A stretch of DNA of 64,000 bases, from NCBI GenBank assembly GCA_963786395.1, contig CAWAZD010000001.1, positions 62,001 to 126,000 on the forward strand. Direction: 5' to 3'. This document shows, piece by piece, positions 10,045-19,416 of this stretch. Source of the stretch: Fen-1301 sp963786395. Its GTDB lineage: Bacteria > Bacteroidota > Ignavibacteria > Ignavibacteriales > Ignavibacteriaceae. The notes beneath the pieces were generated by a model. The model did no database searches, was not told the DNA's origin, and was given only the letters and a program-made list of their open reading frames with translations. Made by a program: the position numbers and the translations under genes. Every line of letters starts with the position of its first letter. Within the stretch, counting starts at the first letter, position 1.

Positions 10045-11504
10045 ATGAGTCAAAAAGCAGACATAGGACTTGTTGGTCTTGCTGTGATGGGGGAAAATTT
10101 AGTTCTTAATATGGAAAGCAAAGGTTTCACAGTTGCAGTATATAACAGAACTTTAGATAAAGTAGATAATTTTGTTAATGGGCGCGGAAAAGGAAAGAAT
10201 ATTATTGGAAATCATTCGATTGAAGAATTGGTTAAGAATCTTAAAAGCCCCCGAAAAATAATGCTCATGGTAAAAGCAGGAAAACCCGTTGATGATTTTA
10301 TAGAATTGGTTATTCCTCATCTTGAAAAAGGGGATATAATTATAGACGGTGGCAATTCTCATTTCCCAGATACAATCAGAAGAACTACTTATCTTGAAAG
10401 TAAAGGATTCTTATATATCGGAACGGGAGTATCGGGTGGTGAGGAAGGAGCCCTCAAAGGTCCGTCAATTATGCCCGGTGGTTCTCCTGCGGCATGGCCT
10501 TTTGTAAAACCTATATTCCAGGCTATAGCTGCTAAAGTTGAAGATGGTACTCCATGCTGTGACTGGGTCGGAGAAAACGGAGCAGGTCATTTCGTGAAGA
10601 TGGTTCATAATGGAATTGAATATGGTGACATGCAGTTAATCATGTGAAGCATACATGATAATGAAGGAACTCCTTGGTATGACCGCTGATGAAATGCATG
10701 ACGTTTTTAAAGAATGGAATAAAACTGAACTTGATAGTTACCTAATTGAAATTACGAGAGATATTCTTGCATGTTAAAGACACGGATGGTCAGCCTTTAG
10801 TTGACAAAATTCTTGATACAGCAGGACAGAAAGGAACTGGCAAATGGACAGGTGATAGCTTCACTTGACCTGGGAGTTCCTCTTACTTTAATCGGTGAAG
10901 CTGTTTATGCCCGCTGTATTTCTGCCCAGAAAGAAGAAAGAGTTGCAGCATCCAAAATCCTATCAGGACCAAAAATAAATTTTACCGGTGATAAGAAAGC
11001 CTTCATTGAAGATATTCGTAATGGCTTTATTTGCTTCAAAATTAGTTTCATATGCTCAGGGTTATGTTCTAATGAGAGCTGCAGCCCAGGAATATAAGTG
11101 GAATCTGAATAATGGAGGTATTGCTTTAATGTGGAGAGGTGGATGCATTATACGATCTGCTTTCCTTGGTAAAATTAAAGAAGCCTTTGATAATAAATCC
11201 TGACCTTACAAATTTATTACTGGATCCATTCTTCAGCGGAAAAATAGCAAACTCACAGGAATCATGGAGAAGAGTTATCGCAACTGCTGCTTTGAACGGG
11301 ATCTGGGTTCCGGCGATGTCTACAGCATTGAATTATTTCGATGGATATCGTAATGACAGATTACCTGCTAATCTGCTTCAGGCTCAAAGAGATTATTTCG
11401 GTGCACATACTTATGAAAGAATTGATAAACCCAGAGGGGAGTTTTTCCATACAAATTGGACAGGAAGAGGTGGTTCAACGGCATCCACTACTTACTCAAT
11501 TTAA
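10045..11504 (+). pseudogene. gnd: 6-phosphogluconate dehydrogenase (decarboxylating), five frameshifts
   Basis: Gnd oxidatively decarboxylates 6-phosphogluconate to ribulose-5-phosphate with NADP+. The joined reading has GLVGLAVMGENLVLN (Rossmann), YNRTLDKV, DGGNSHFPDT, the signature GTGVSGGEEGALKGPSIMPG, the catalytic region GAGHFVKMVHNGIEYGDMQ, VPLTLIGEAVYARC and the C-terminal QAQRDYFGAHTYERID. Expected length (~480 aa) is recovered. Each break fits a single extra base, near 10641, 10769, 10850, 11020 and 11195; removing them restores the conserved text exactly. That pattern favours sequencing or assembly error over decay. It starts 38 bp after the LarA-like gene with a GAAGGAAA RBS. In this cluster it would drain gluconate-derived 6-phosphogluconate to pentose phosphates. 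Confidence 0.88.
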
Positions 11505-11544
11505 GTTGTATTTACCGTTCAAGCTCTAATATTTTAGTAAAAGG

Positions 11545-11581
11545 TTAATAGGTATTTTCATAAAAAGAGGATACCTATTAA
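11545..11581. terminator. Inverted repeat after gnd (terminator-like or operator)
   Basis: Perfect 11-bp arms at 11545-11555 (TTAATAGGTAT) and 11571-11581, with a 15-base loop. It starts 41 bp after the gnd stop and lies before the TonB-receptor leader. No T-run follows, so it is either a weak terminator or a protein-binding palindrome. Confidence 0.45.
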
Positions 11582-11702
11582 ACACCAATAACATACCAAT
11601 TGATAAACAAAACAGAGTTAGCTACAATATATTCGAGATTAAATAGCTTAAACTTTAAATGCGTCAAATAGATAAAATTAATAAGATTCTTAGGTTCGTA
11701 AA

Positions 11703-11719
11703 CTTCACAAAAAGTGAAG
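11703..11719. repeat. Short inverted repeat in the leader of the TonB-receptor gene
   Basis: CTTCAC at 11703-11708 and GTGAAG at 11714-11719 around five A residues, 24 bp before the start codon and just upstream of the RBS AAAGGAGCT. It could be a leader hairpin or an operator. The 238-bp gap from 11505 to 11742 otherwise holds only AT-rich sequence and the palindrome at 11545-11581. Confidence 0.35.
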
Positions 11720-11742
11720 ATAATTAGTTAAAAGGAGCTCAA

Positions 11743-14652
11743 ATGATAAAACAGATTACTTTTATTATCAACACTCTGTCAAAAAGTGCCAGATTGATTT
11801 TCTCTACAGGTTTACTTGTAGCGATATCAGCTGGAGCACTTTATGCCCAAAACGGTAAATTATCTGGTACCGTTAAAGATGAAACAACCGGAGAAGCTCT
11901 TTTTGGAGCCAATATTGTTGTTGTAGGAACTTCAATGGGGGCTTCATCAGGAATTGATGGTTCATATTTTGTCCTTAATATTCCTCCGGGTAAATATGAT
12001 ATTCAGGTTTCTATGCTGGGTTATAACAAAACCATCCAGCAGAATACCGTTATTAATTCCGGTAAAACTACTATTTCCAATTTCTTAATGGCTTCATCAA
12101 GTCTTCAACTTGGTACGGTTGTTATACAGGCGAAACGACCTGATGTTGAAAAGGAAAAAACATCTACAAGTACTATTATTCGTACTGAAGATGTTCAGAA
12201 CCTTGCGGGCATAAGAGATGTTGGCGATGTTATCGGGCTTGCCGCAGATGTTACAGATGGTCATTTCAGGGGTGGTAGAGATGGGGAAGAATATTACACT
12301 CTGCAGGGAATGGGAATTGTAAATCCTCTAAACAGTTCTACTGCTTTCAAACCAATTATGAGTGCTGTTGAAGAAGTTGAGGTTGTAACTAGTGGATTCG
12401 GAGCTCAATACGGGAATGCTCAATCAGGTGTTGTAAATATTACTATGAAAGAAGGAAAGTCTGATAAATGGAGAGCAACAGCAGATGTCCGCTCAAGAGC
12501 ACCAGGAAGAAAACATTTTGGACCAAGTGTTTTCGATCCTAATGCCAACCCTGGATTAGCTCTTCTTTTGAATGATAGTACTGCATGGTTATCAGCAGAC
12601 CCTAATTCAAATAACCAGGGATATTTTCGTTCATATGGACTGAACAATATTTTTGGTGGTGATACCCTGGCTCAGTTGGCGGCTGCGAGAACAATTTGGC
12701 GATTACAGACTAAACGAGATTTGAATAAAGATTACGGAACAGACATTGACCAATCCGCAGAATTTACACTTGGCGGGCCTGTGAATGAAAAAATGAGAAT
12801 GTTTTTAGCTTTTAGAAATAATGATGTGTGGCCTACTTTCCCTACAGATGCCCCTGATAAACAGCGACAGTTAATGGGTAATCTTGTTTATGATGTTAGC
12901 GATGGAGGCACCCTAAGGTTAAGCGGTGGTTATGAGATCGACAATACTAATGTCTTTCCAAGTCAGAGCAGCCTTGGATTTTACAATTGGATGTGGGACA
13001 GAATCCTGACAATTAATTACCAGCAGACAGAAAACATTCAACTCGGATTGCGTTATTCAAAGGCATTGAGCCAGAGTACTTTTTATGATATCAAGCTTAA
13101 TAGTTTAATAACAAATAATAATGTTGGTTCTGCACCGGCCCCAAGTGCTATAGCAGATTCATTGATATACCCGAAACCATTGATTGATTGGGATAAAGTA
13201 TTGATTGGTGCGGCTTCTTCACCAGACTTGTTTTATTATCTTCGCGGAGAGGATCAATTTAAGAATGAGAAAACCCGCACTCTCTCACTTGATGCATCAA
13301 TGACCAGCCAGGTTACCAAATCCCATATGATTAATGGTGGTTTGCAGTTCAATTATTATACTATTGATGTAAATAATGCTGCTTCCACACAGACTGGTTC
13401 AGGCGGTGCTATATCTAAATATTCTGCAAAACCATATGAAGGCGCTCTTTATTTGCAAGACAAAATGGAATTTGAAGGAATGATCGCAAATGTGGGTCTC
13501 AGATTTGATGTCTGGAATTCAGGTCTGAATTACTATACCAATTTGTTTAATCCATATAACCTGATTATGGATACAATCAGCAATGCTGTCCGTTATGATG
13601 CTGCATCTGCGCCTCAAGCAAAGTCACCGATTATTGGAAGACTTCAACCGAGAGTAGGTGTTTCATTCCCGGTAAGTGAGTTTACGGTATTCCATGCCAA
13701 TTATGGATCATTCATGCAAAGACCATCTTTCCAGTATGTTGTGGGTACTCAGGTTACTCAGGGAAGTAACATTCCGAGAGTGCTTGGAAATCCGGAACTA
13801 CAACCTGAAACTACAAATAGTTATGATGTTGGTATTATGCAAGGACTAGTAGCCGGTTTAACATTAGATGTTAGCGGGTATTATAAAGATGTCAAAAACC
13901 TGGTAGAAGCTGCAGATTTCACTTCCTATAATGGTTTAACTTACACATCTTATTATAATAGAGATAATGCAGATATCCGCGGGTTCAGAATTTCGCTAGC
14001 AAAAAGATCAGGAATAATCTCCGGTTCAATCAACTATCAATATAGTATTGCTACTGGAAAAAGTGCAACTGCCGATTTTGCCCCTCCTTCTTTCAGGCAG
14101 GATTCTGTTGGAAATGTTACTACTATAAATGACAAAGTACCATTAAAAGATGTACTCCTTGGATTTGACAGAACACATAATCTGGTTGTTAATCTTATTT
14201 TAGATTCAGATGAACTATTCCATTCACTCGGATATGATTTCTCACCCGGCGTTTATTTGTCTGTGAATATGTTTGCCAGGAGCGGTCGACCATATACATC
14301 ACCAAGTAATCCAAAATTTATTAATGGTTCAAGGTCGCCTGCCGAATATAATACTAACCTAAGGTTAACTAAAAGATTTATTAACATTCTCGGATTCCAA
14401 TCGGCAACTCTCTATTTTGAAGTGTTCAACTTATTCGATAACAGAATACTTAATTACGATTATATCTTCTCGACGCCAAATGCTATGTCAGTTAGTACGG
14501 TCACTCAAAAATATGAACAAAATGGGGTCGATGGAATAAAATATTGGAATGCAAACAATGAAAATACACCACAGTTTAGTATAGATCAGTCCTTTTTAAT
14601 TTACAGTAATTCGCCAAGATCATTTAATCTGGGCGTTTCATTTGAATTATAA
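11743..14652 (+). CDS. TonB-dependent outer-membrane receptor with carboxypeptidase-regulatory-like N-terminal domain
   Basis: This 969-residue protein should import oligosaccharide or another ligand through the outer membrane using TonB energy. It has a signal peptide ending GALYAQ (about residue 36), then a carboxypeptidase-regulatory-like domain (GKLSGTVKDETTGEALFGAN to about residue 115), as in SusC-type receptors. The plug follows (RDVGDVIGLAADVTDGHFRG, VTSGFGAQYGNAQSGVVN), then a ~700-residue barrel with YGSFMQRPSF and GNPELQPETTNSYDVG, ending NLGVSFEL. A GGAGCT RBS precedes ATG 11743. No SusD-like lipoprotein follows; a secreted protein, a PorV-like protein and a barrel do. Location beside the uronate cluster suggests pectin-derived oligomers as ligand (inference). 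Confidence 0.9.
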   Translation: MIKQITFIINTLSKSARLIFSTGLLVAISAGALYAQNGKLSGTVKDETTGEALFGANIVVVGTSMGASSGIDGSYFVLNIPPGKYDIQVSMLGYNKTIQQNTVINSGKTTISNFLMASSSLQLGTVVIQAKRPDVEKEKTSTSTIIRTEDVQNLAGIRDVGDVIGLAADVTDGHFRGGRDGEEYYTLQGMGIVNPLNSSTAFKPIMSAVEEVEVVTSGFGAQYGNAQSGVVNITMKEGKSDKWRATADVRSRAPGRKHFGPSVFDPNANPGLALLLNDSTAWLSADPNSNNQGYFRSYGLNNIFGGDTLAQLAAARTIWRLQTKRDLNKDYGTDIDQSAEFTLGGPVNEKMRMFLAFRNNDVWPTFPTDAPDKQRQLMGNLVYDVSDGGTLRLSGGYEIDNTNVFPSQSSLGFYNWMWDRILTINYQQTENIQLGLRYSKALSQSTFYDIKLNSLITNNNVGSAPAPSAIADSLIYPKPLIDWDKVLIGAASSPDLFYYLRGEDQFKNEKTRTLSLDASMTSQVTKSHMINGGLQFNYYTIDVNNAASTQTGSGGAISKYSAKPYEGALYLQDKMEFEGMIANVGLRFDVWNSGLNYYTNLFNPYNLIMDTISNAVRYDAASAPQAKSPIIGRLQPRVGVSFPVSEFTVFHANYGSFMQRPSFQYVVGTQVTQGSNIPRVLGNPELQPETTNSYDVGIMQGLVAGLTLDVSGYYKDVKNLVEAADFTSYNGLTYTSYYNRDNADIRGFRISLAKRSGIISGSINYQYSIATGKSATADFAPPSFRQDSVGNVTTINDKVPLKDVLLGFDRTHNLVVNLILDSDELFHSLGYDFSPGVYLSVNMFARSGRPYTSPSNPKFINGSRSPAEYNTNLRLTKRFINILGFQSATLYFEVFNLFDNRILNYDYIFSTPNAMSVSTVTQKYEQNGVDGIKYWNANNENTPQFSIDQSFLIYSNSPRSFNLGVSFEL

Positions 14653-14681
14653 TTTATTTTGCTCGTAAACAGGATGTAATA

Positions 14682-16874
14682 ATGAAAAAAATAAAACTAA
14701 TTATAATATTAACAATTATATCAGCAGCTGTGGTTTTTTCACAGTCGCGCGATTTCCGGGTGCATTCACGTAGTATGTTGCATCAAACGGTTTATAATAC
14801 CGGTGAAGTTGGAAGGGCTTACGATGCTGGAGGCACTGGAATAGCCGGTGGTTATCCTCCTTCAATGGAGTGGCCACCCAACGGACATGAGTTTATTGAC
14901 AGAAAGGAATATGAAGGTCAGCATAATTCTATGGGGGGAGGCGTATATATCGGCGCTAACAAAAATAACGATCCCACAAGATATTATGATTTTTGCGGAG
15001 CAGTATCTGATAATAACGGTCACACCACTCCGGTAGAGGGTGTTTTTAGTACGCCGGAACTACTTACACGAACAGAAAATTATCCTGTCCTTGCAAATGG
15101 CGAAATAAATCCTTCATACAAACCTGATGAAGCAGAAGAAATAATAGTATCCAAATGGAATGCGATAAATACTGGCATTACAGTTACCCGAACCAGCCGT
15201 GCCTGGAGCTTTCCAGGCTATAATGGCTTTATAATTTATGAATATGAATTTCAGAATAATACACAGGATACAATAAAAGACGCTATGATTGCATGGTCCT
15301 ATGCATTTGCTCCTTCAATGTTTGGATATGAAAGGAAATTTAATCGTTGGGCCGAAGCGGATTACAGAAATCAGGCGTTTGGAAGATTTGATTTAAGAAG
15401 GTGGATGTCATATAATCATGAAAGAAACGGACGACCTGATACTGTTTTATTTGATACCTGGTCCAAGGAAGGGGATAGAGGCGGTTTGAATTCTCCACAA
15501 GCTGTTGGATTGATGGTATTGCATTATGATCATGACCACCTTGCTATAAAAGGTCAAACAAATTTGACTGTATCAGCTGATGACGACAAAATTATTTGGG
15601 ATTCTGATAATAAAGTTAAACAACCTTATTTATTAAGATTCGAAAATGGAAATTTATATTATACAAAGGTCAACACATGGGTTGATATTGCGGGATCACG
15701 CAAAACCGGTCCATTTAAAGGAAAAGCGGACTCTACGAACTTTCCTGATAACAACTATTATTGGCTTGGTCGAGTAAAGCCGTCTTATAAATTATCTTAC
15801 TCTCAGCCGGTAAACAGAGGTTATGGTTTCGGTCCTTATAATATAGCGCCGAATGAAACTGCTAGGTTTACAGTAGCTGAAGTAGTCGGTTATGGTGCTG
15901 GAAGAGCATCAGACAGTATATATAAAGATTTAGGCGGAAGTACATTAGTGAGTAATGAATCCGGTTCCGGTTTACATCCGGTTCCAAGCTGGTATAAAGA
16001 AATTTCATATCCAGAAGTTCAAAATCCCAGTACAATGGGAAGTAATTATTTACAAACGCATCCACTTCCGTGGTATGTAGATCCGGATGTCGTTTCGATT
16101 CGCGATGCTGCCGATAGAGCTATCCAAATGTATACCGGCGGACCCTTGATTAAATGGGATTCGTTACAATTTGAACCAAAGGACACTCCGGAAAAAGGTG
16201 TTTATAATACAGTTAACATCCCCATTCCCGCTCCTGTAATAAGAATAGAAAATACAAGTGCAGCTTCAAACAAGATCATTTGGGGTCCGCAGGTTGAAAA
16301 TTTCTATACTCCAAGACTCAATGCTCCATTTGATCATTATCTGGTTGTACGTGCACTAAATCCACTTGGTCCATGGACCATCATTGACAGTGTAAGTAAA
16401 AAGGATTCCCGATACTTCAAAGATTCAGTATATGTTATTTTAGATGATAAAAGTGATGTGGGAGTGGATGTTTATTATGCTGTTTATTCTGTTGATAACA
16501 CAGGTAGAAATAGTGGTTTTACCAACATGACATACCACGTTACGCAGTCACCAGCAGCACCCGTTTTAGATAAAGTCTATGTCGTTCCAAACCCGCTTGT
16601 CGTTACAAATGGCAGATCCGGTTCTGCTCAGGGTGGTGACGTCTCAGATCAAATCGGATTCTTCGGGCTAACTAAAAAATGCACTATCAAAATATTTTCC
16701 TTCAGTGGACAGTTGGTTCAGACACTTCAACATGATGGTGATGCCTATTCTGAAGTGTCCTGGTTCCAAATTTCAAGAAACCATCAGATGGTTGCCTCGG
16801 GAGTATATTTCTTTGTCGTTGAAGATGCGGCGACAGGAAAACGTGCTAAAGGTAAATTTGTCATTATTCATTAA
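14682..16874 (+). CDS. Secreted protein of unknown function with a T9SS-like C-terminal domain
   Basis: This 730-residue protein has a signal peptide (LIIILTIISAAVVFSQS) and a large aromatic-rich region of no family I recognise. A fibronectin-III-like stretch is at about residues 520-630 (PAPVIRIENTS, YYAVYSVDNTGRNSGF). The C-terminal ~95 residues resemble a T9SS sorting domain but with a shortened start, VYVVPNPLV instead of NYPNPFNP. The core CTIKIFSFSGQLVQTL and ASGVYFFVVED, ending GKFVIIH, is retained. It starts 29 bp after the TonB-receptor gene and 19 bp before the PorV-like gene, so the three form an operon. It occupies the position a SusD-like binding partner would take; whether it binds glycan is unknown. 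Confidence 0.7.
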   Translation: MKKIKLIIILTIISAAVVFSQSRDFRVHSRSMLHQTVYNTGEVGRAYDAGGTGIAGGYPPSMEWPPNGHEFIDRKEYEGQHNSMGGGVYIGANKNNDPTRYYDFCGAVSDNNGHTTPVEGVFSTPELLTRTENYPVLANGEINPSYKPDEAEEIIVSKWNAINTGITVTRTSRAWSFPGYNGFIIYEYEFQNNTQDTIKDAMIAWSYAFAPSMFGYERKFNRWAEADYRNQAFGRFDLRRWMSYNHERNGRPDTVLFDTWSKEGDRGGLNSPQAVGLMVLHYDHDHLAIKGQTNLTVSADDDKIIWDSDNKVKQPYLLRFENGNLYYTKVNTWVDIAGSRKTGPFKGKADSTNFPDNNYYWLGRVKPSYKLSYSQPVNRGYGFGPYNIAPNETARFTVAEVVGYGAGRASDSIYKDLGGSTLVSNESGSGLHPVPSWYKEISYPEVQNPSTMGSNYLQTHPLPWYVDPDVVSIRDAADRAIQMYTGGPLIKWDSLQFEPKDTPEKGVYNTVNIPIPAPVIRIENTSAASNKIIWGPQVENFYTPRLNAPFDHYLVVRALNPLGPWTIIDSVSKKDSRYFKDSVYVILDDKSDVGVDVYYAVYSVDNTGRNSGFTNMTYHVTQSPAAPVLDKVYVVPNPLVVTNGRSGSAQGGDVSDQIGFFGLTKKCTIKIFSFSGQLVQTLQHDGDAYSEVSWFQISRNHQMVASGVYFFVVEDAATGKRAKGKFVIIH

Positions 16875-16893
16875 AATAAGGAATTCAAAACGA

Positions 16894-17919
16894 ATGAATA
16901 ACTGGAAAAAATATTTAATTGCGCTTTTTGCGATTTGTCTTTACTCAACTTCTATTTTTTCGCAAAAGGTAGGAACTACTTCAATGCAGTTTCTAAAAGT
17001 TATGCCATGTGCCAGGGCAACTGCCCTTGGAGATGCTTACTCAGTTCTTGCTTCAGGTGCGGATGCCGCCTTCTGGAATCCCTCCGGAGTTGCAATGGTT
17101 CAAAATCAGGAAATCTCATCAACTTATATGCTGTGGATGATGGACACTAAGATAGGAGCGATTTCTTTTGCTTCAACTCTAAATGAATTTGGCGCCTTTG
17201 CTGTTTCATTACAATATGTTGATTATGGGGAAATGGAGGAGGCAATCTGGAACAGACCATATAGTAAAAATGATCCTTATCCTGGGCTTACCGGACGAAC
17301 ATTTAATCCATTTGCTTATGTTGCCGGATTAAGTTATGCTATAAATCTCACGGATAAATTTTCTACCGGAATATCGATAAAATATGCTCATGAATCTCTT
17401 TATGATGGCAGTACTTTTAATGCTATGATTTCACAGGGTGACAATGAAACTGTAAACACATGGGGAGCAGGATTTCTGTTTGATTTTGGTATGCACTATA
17501 ATACCGGTTACAGATCAATTCAGCTAGGTATTGCAATTCAAAATTTTGGCGCTGACATAAAATATGCTAAAGAAGCTAGTGCAGTTCCCCTACAATTCAG
17601 ATGGGGTGTTGCTGCTGATATAGTTGGAAAAGATGGACTACTCACAAATATGGAAGACCATCGTTTAAGTCTTGCTTTTGATTTGTTTCAACCGAATGAT
17701 TATGCACAACAGGAACATCTTGGTCTTGAATATGAATTTGAGGGTATTTTTGCTATAAGAGGAGGGTATAAATTTAATTACGATTCGGAGGGGTTCACAG
17801 CAGGGATTGGTATTAAACAGCCAATCAGCTCAGTAAAATTTTCATTTGACTATAGCTACGGTGCAGTCGGTAATTATTTGGGTGACGTTCATAGAATTAG
17901 TTTAGGAGTTGCATTATGA
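16894..17919 (+). CDS. PorV/PorQ-family outer-membrane protein
   Basis: The 341-residue protein belongs to the PorV/PorQ (UPF0164-like) family of outer-membrane barrels. PorV is the shuttle that collects T9SS cargo for the attachment complex. The start at ATG 16894 is chosen over upstream in-frame starts because it gives a clean signal peptide (YLIALFAICLYSTSIFSQ), and earlier starts lie inside the preceding gene. The hallmark N-terminal region is present: KVMPCARATALGDAYSVLAS, then ADAAFWNPSGVAM, followed by LGLEYEFEGIFAIRGGYKF and the terminal strand HRISLGVAL. Its stop overlaps the next start (ATGA at 17916-17919). Copies linked to receptor operons may be dedicated partners of the neighbouring surface proteins rather than the housekeeping PorV. 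Confidence 0.82.
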   Translation: MNNWKKYLIALFAICLYSTSIFSQKVGTTSMQFLKVMPCARATALGDAYSVLASGADAAFWNPSGVAMVQNQEISSTYMLWMMDTKIGAISFASTLNEFGAFAVSLQYVDYGEMEEAIWNRPYSKNDPYPGLTGRTFNPFAYVAGLSYAINLTDKFSTGISIKYAHESLYDGSTFNAMISQGDNETVNTWGAGFLFDFGMHYNTGYRSIQLGIAIQNFGADIKYAKEASAVPLQFRWGVAADIVGKDGLLTNMEDHRLSLAFDLFQPNDYAQQEHLGLEYEFEGIFAIRGGYKFNYDSEGFTAGIGIKQPISSVKFSFDYSYGAVGNYLGDVHRISLGVAL

Positions 17920-19392
17920 GGAATTTATTTACCCTTTTATTCATTATAGCTTTTAATTATAACTTTGGGTTCACAGAGTAAAATATCTTTTGCCCAGGGA
18001 ACAAGGTTTAACGATCCTTTAACCATCCAGGGATTAGATAATAATACTAACTATTCCGCTGTTTCAAGAGCAATGGGTGGAACAACTATCGGGATGAAAA
18101 ATGATGCTTCAATCATGTTTTCAAATCCTGCTGATTTGCAGAATTTAAATTCGATACAGGTAACATTAGGAAATACATTTTGGCAGCTTAATCAGAGCCA
18201 GATTCAGCAATATGGTCCTGCAAAGTATTATCCTAATTTCAGCCTTTTAATGGAAGGATTAACTTATCTTATTCCTAATCCGTGCTGGACAGATTCAACT
18301 GCCAAGAATTCAGTCCAAAGACCATTTGATAAAATCTCACCAAGTTGGAGTCAGGTCTAAAAATAAAAATCTACCTACACAAATTATGGCTGCTATTCCA
18401 TTTAATATTGGGGAATATAAAGTAGTTGCAGGTATTGGAGCAGTTGAATATGCAAATATGAATTATTATTTCCAGGATAATAACGTTCTGTCTCCTGCTG
18501 TAAATATTCAACGCCCTTTCCCGGTTCATCTGGTTACAAACGATTCTCTTCCTCTTGCCGTTCAATGGTATCAGAATATCAGGAACAGGGAAGGCTCGAT
18601 TTACGGTTACGGCGCAGCTCTTTCAGTCGGTGTTACTGAAAATCTTTCATTTGGTTTAAGCGGAATGCTTATAAAAGGTTCAACTAATGACTTTGAATCT
18701 CAGATTGGAAGAGGGACTTTAGTTTTCTATTCCCAGTATTTCAGGGTAGATTCGGTTAATTATAAAAATGCTAATACCGGAACTTCAGACTATACCGGTG
18801 CTGAATTTAATATCAGTGGTTCATATAAATCTGGAAACCTGACATTGGGTTTCTCAATTAAACCTCCTACTTCCATTACAAGGAAATTTAACTTTACATA
18901 TCAGAATGACACATTAAATGTTTCAAACTCACTGCTGTCAGCGGATCTGATAAAATAACCCTTCCCTGGAGAGGTTCTGCAGGCTTATCTGTTTCAATAA
19001 CTGATAACTTAAGAGCAGTAATTGAATATGAATTAAGACCAATGAATAATGCTAACTATTTGAGCGGTGGAGTTACATCCAATCCTTGGAAATCTTCTCA
19101 TTTATTACACCTTGGTGCTGAGTTCTCACCGTTAAATTGGCTTACTTTCCGCGGTGGATATAGTGACAAAGCTGAAGTTTTTGAACAGGAGGGTAATCCT
19201 TTTGCAGGCCAGCCTGTTTATACTACAGCTATTACTGCCGGTCTTGGTCTTAGATGGGAGAATTTCAATTTGAATTTTACTTATGAATATTATAATGTTA
19301 AATATGATGACCTTCTGCAGGATGCAGTATTCCTTAATAATGCAAAAAATAATTTTTTTGTAACAGAAATTGCGTACAACTTTAATCTTTAA
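17916..19392 (+). pseudogene. Outer-membrane beta-barrel protein, FadL/OmpP1-like, about three frameshifts
   Basis: Joining three frames gives a ~490-residue barrel: start MRNLFTLLFIIAFNYNF (signal peptide), then SAVSRAMGGTTIGMKNDASI and FSNPADLQNLNSIQV, the Ala/Gly-Met-Gly and asparagine-proline pattern seen near the N-terminus of FadL/OmpP1 transport barrels. Alternating aromatic beta-strands follow to the terminal VTEIAYNFNL. Breaks lie near 17955, 18354 and 18940. The ATG at 17916 overlaps the stop of the PorV-like gene, so translation is coupled. FadL-type proteins move hydrophobic compounds, but in this operon the substrate is unknown. Assignment rests on the N-terminal motif and strand pattern only. 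Confidence 0.65.
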
Positions 19393-19416
19393 TAAATAAT
19401 AATTTGGAGATATGAT

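Noticed and set aside
16705..16893. Longer N-terminus for the PorV-like protein
   Set aside because: The extra codons lie inside the preceding gene and would bury the signal peptide that starts at 16894.
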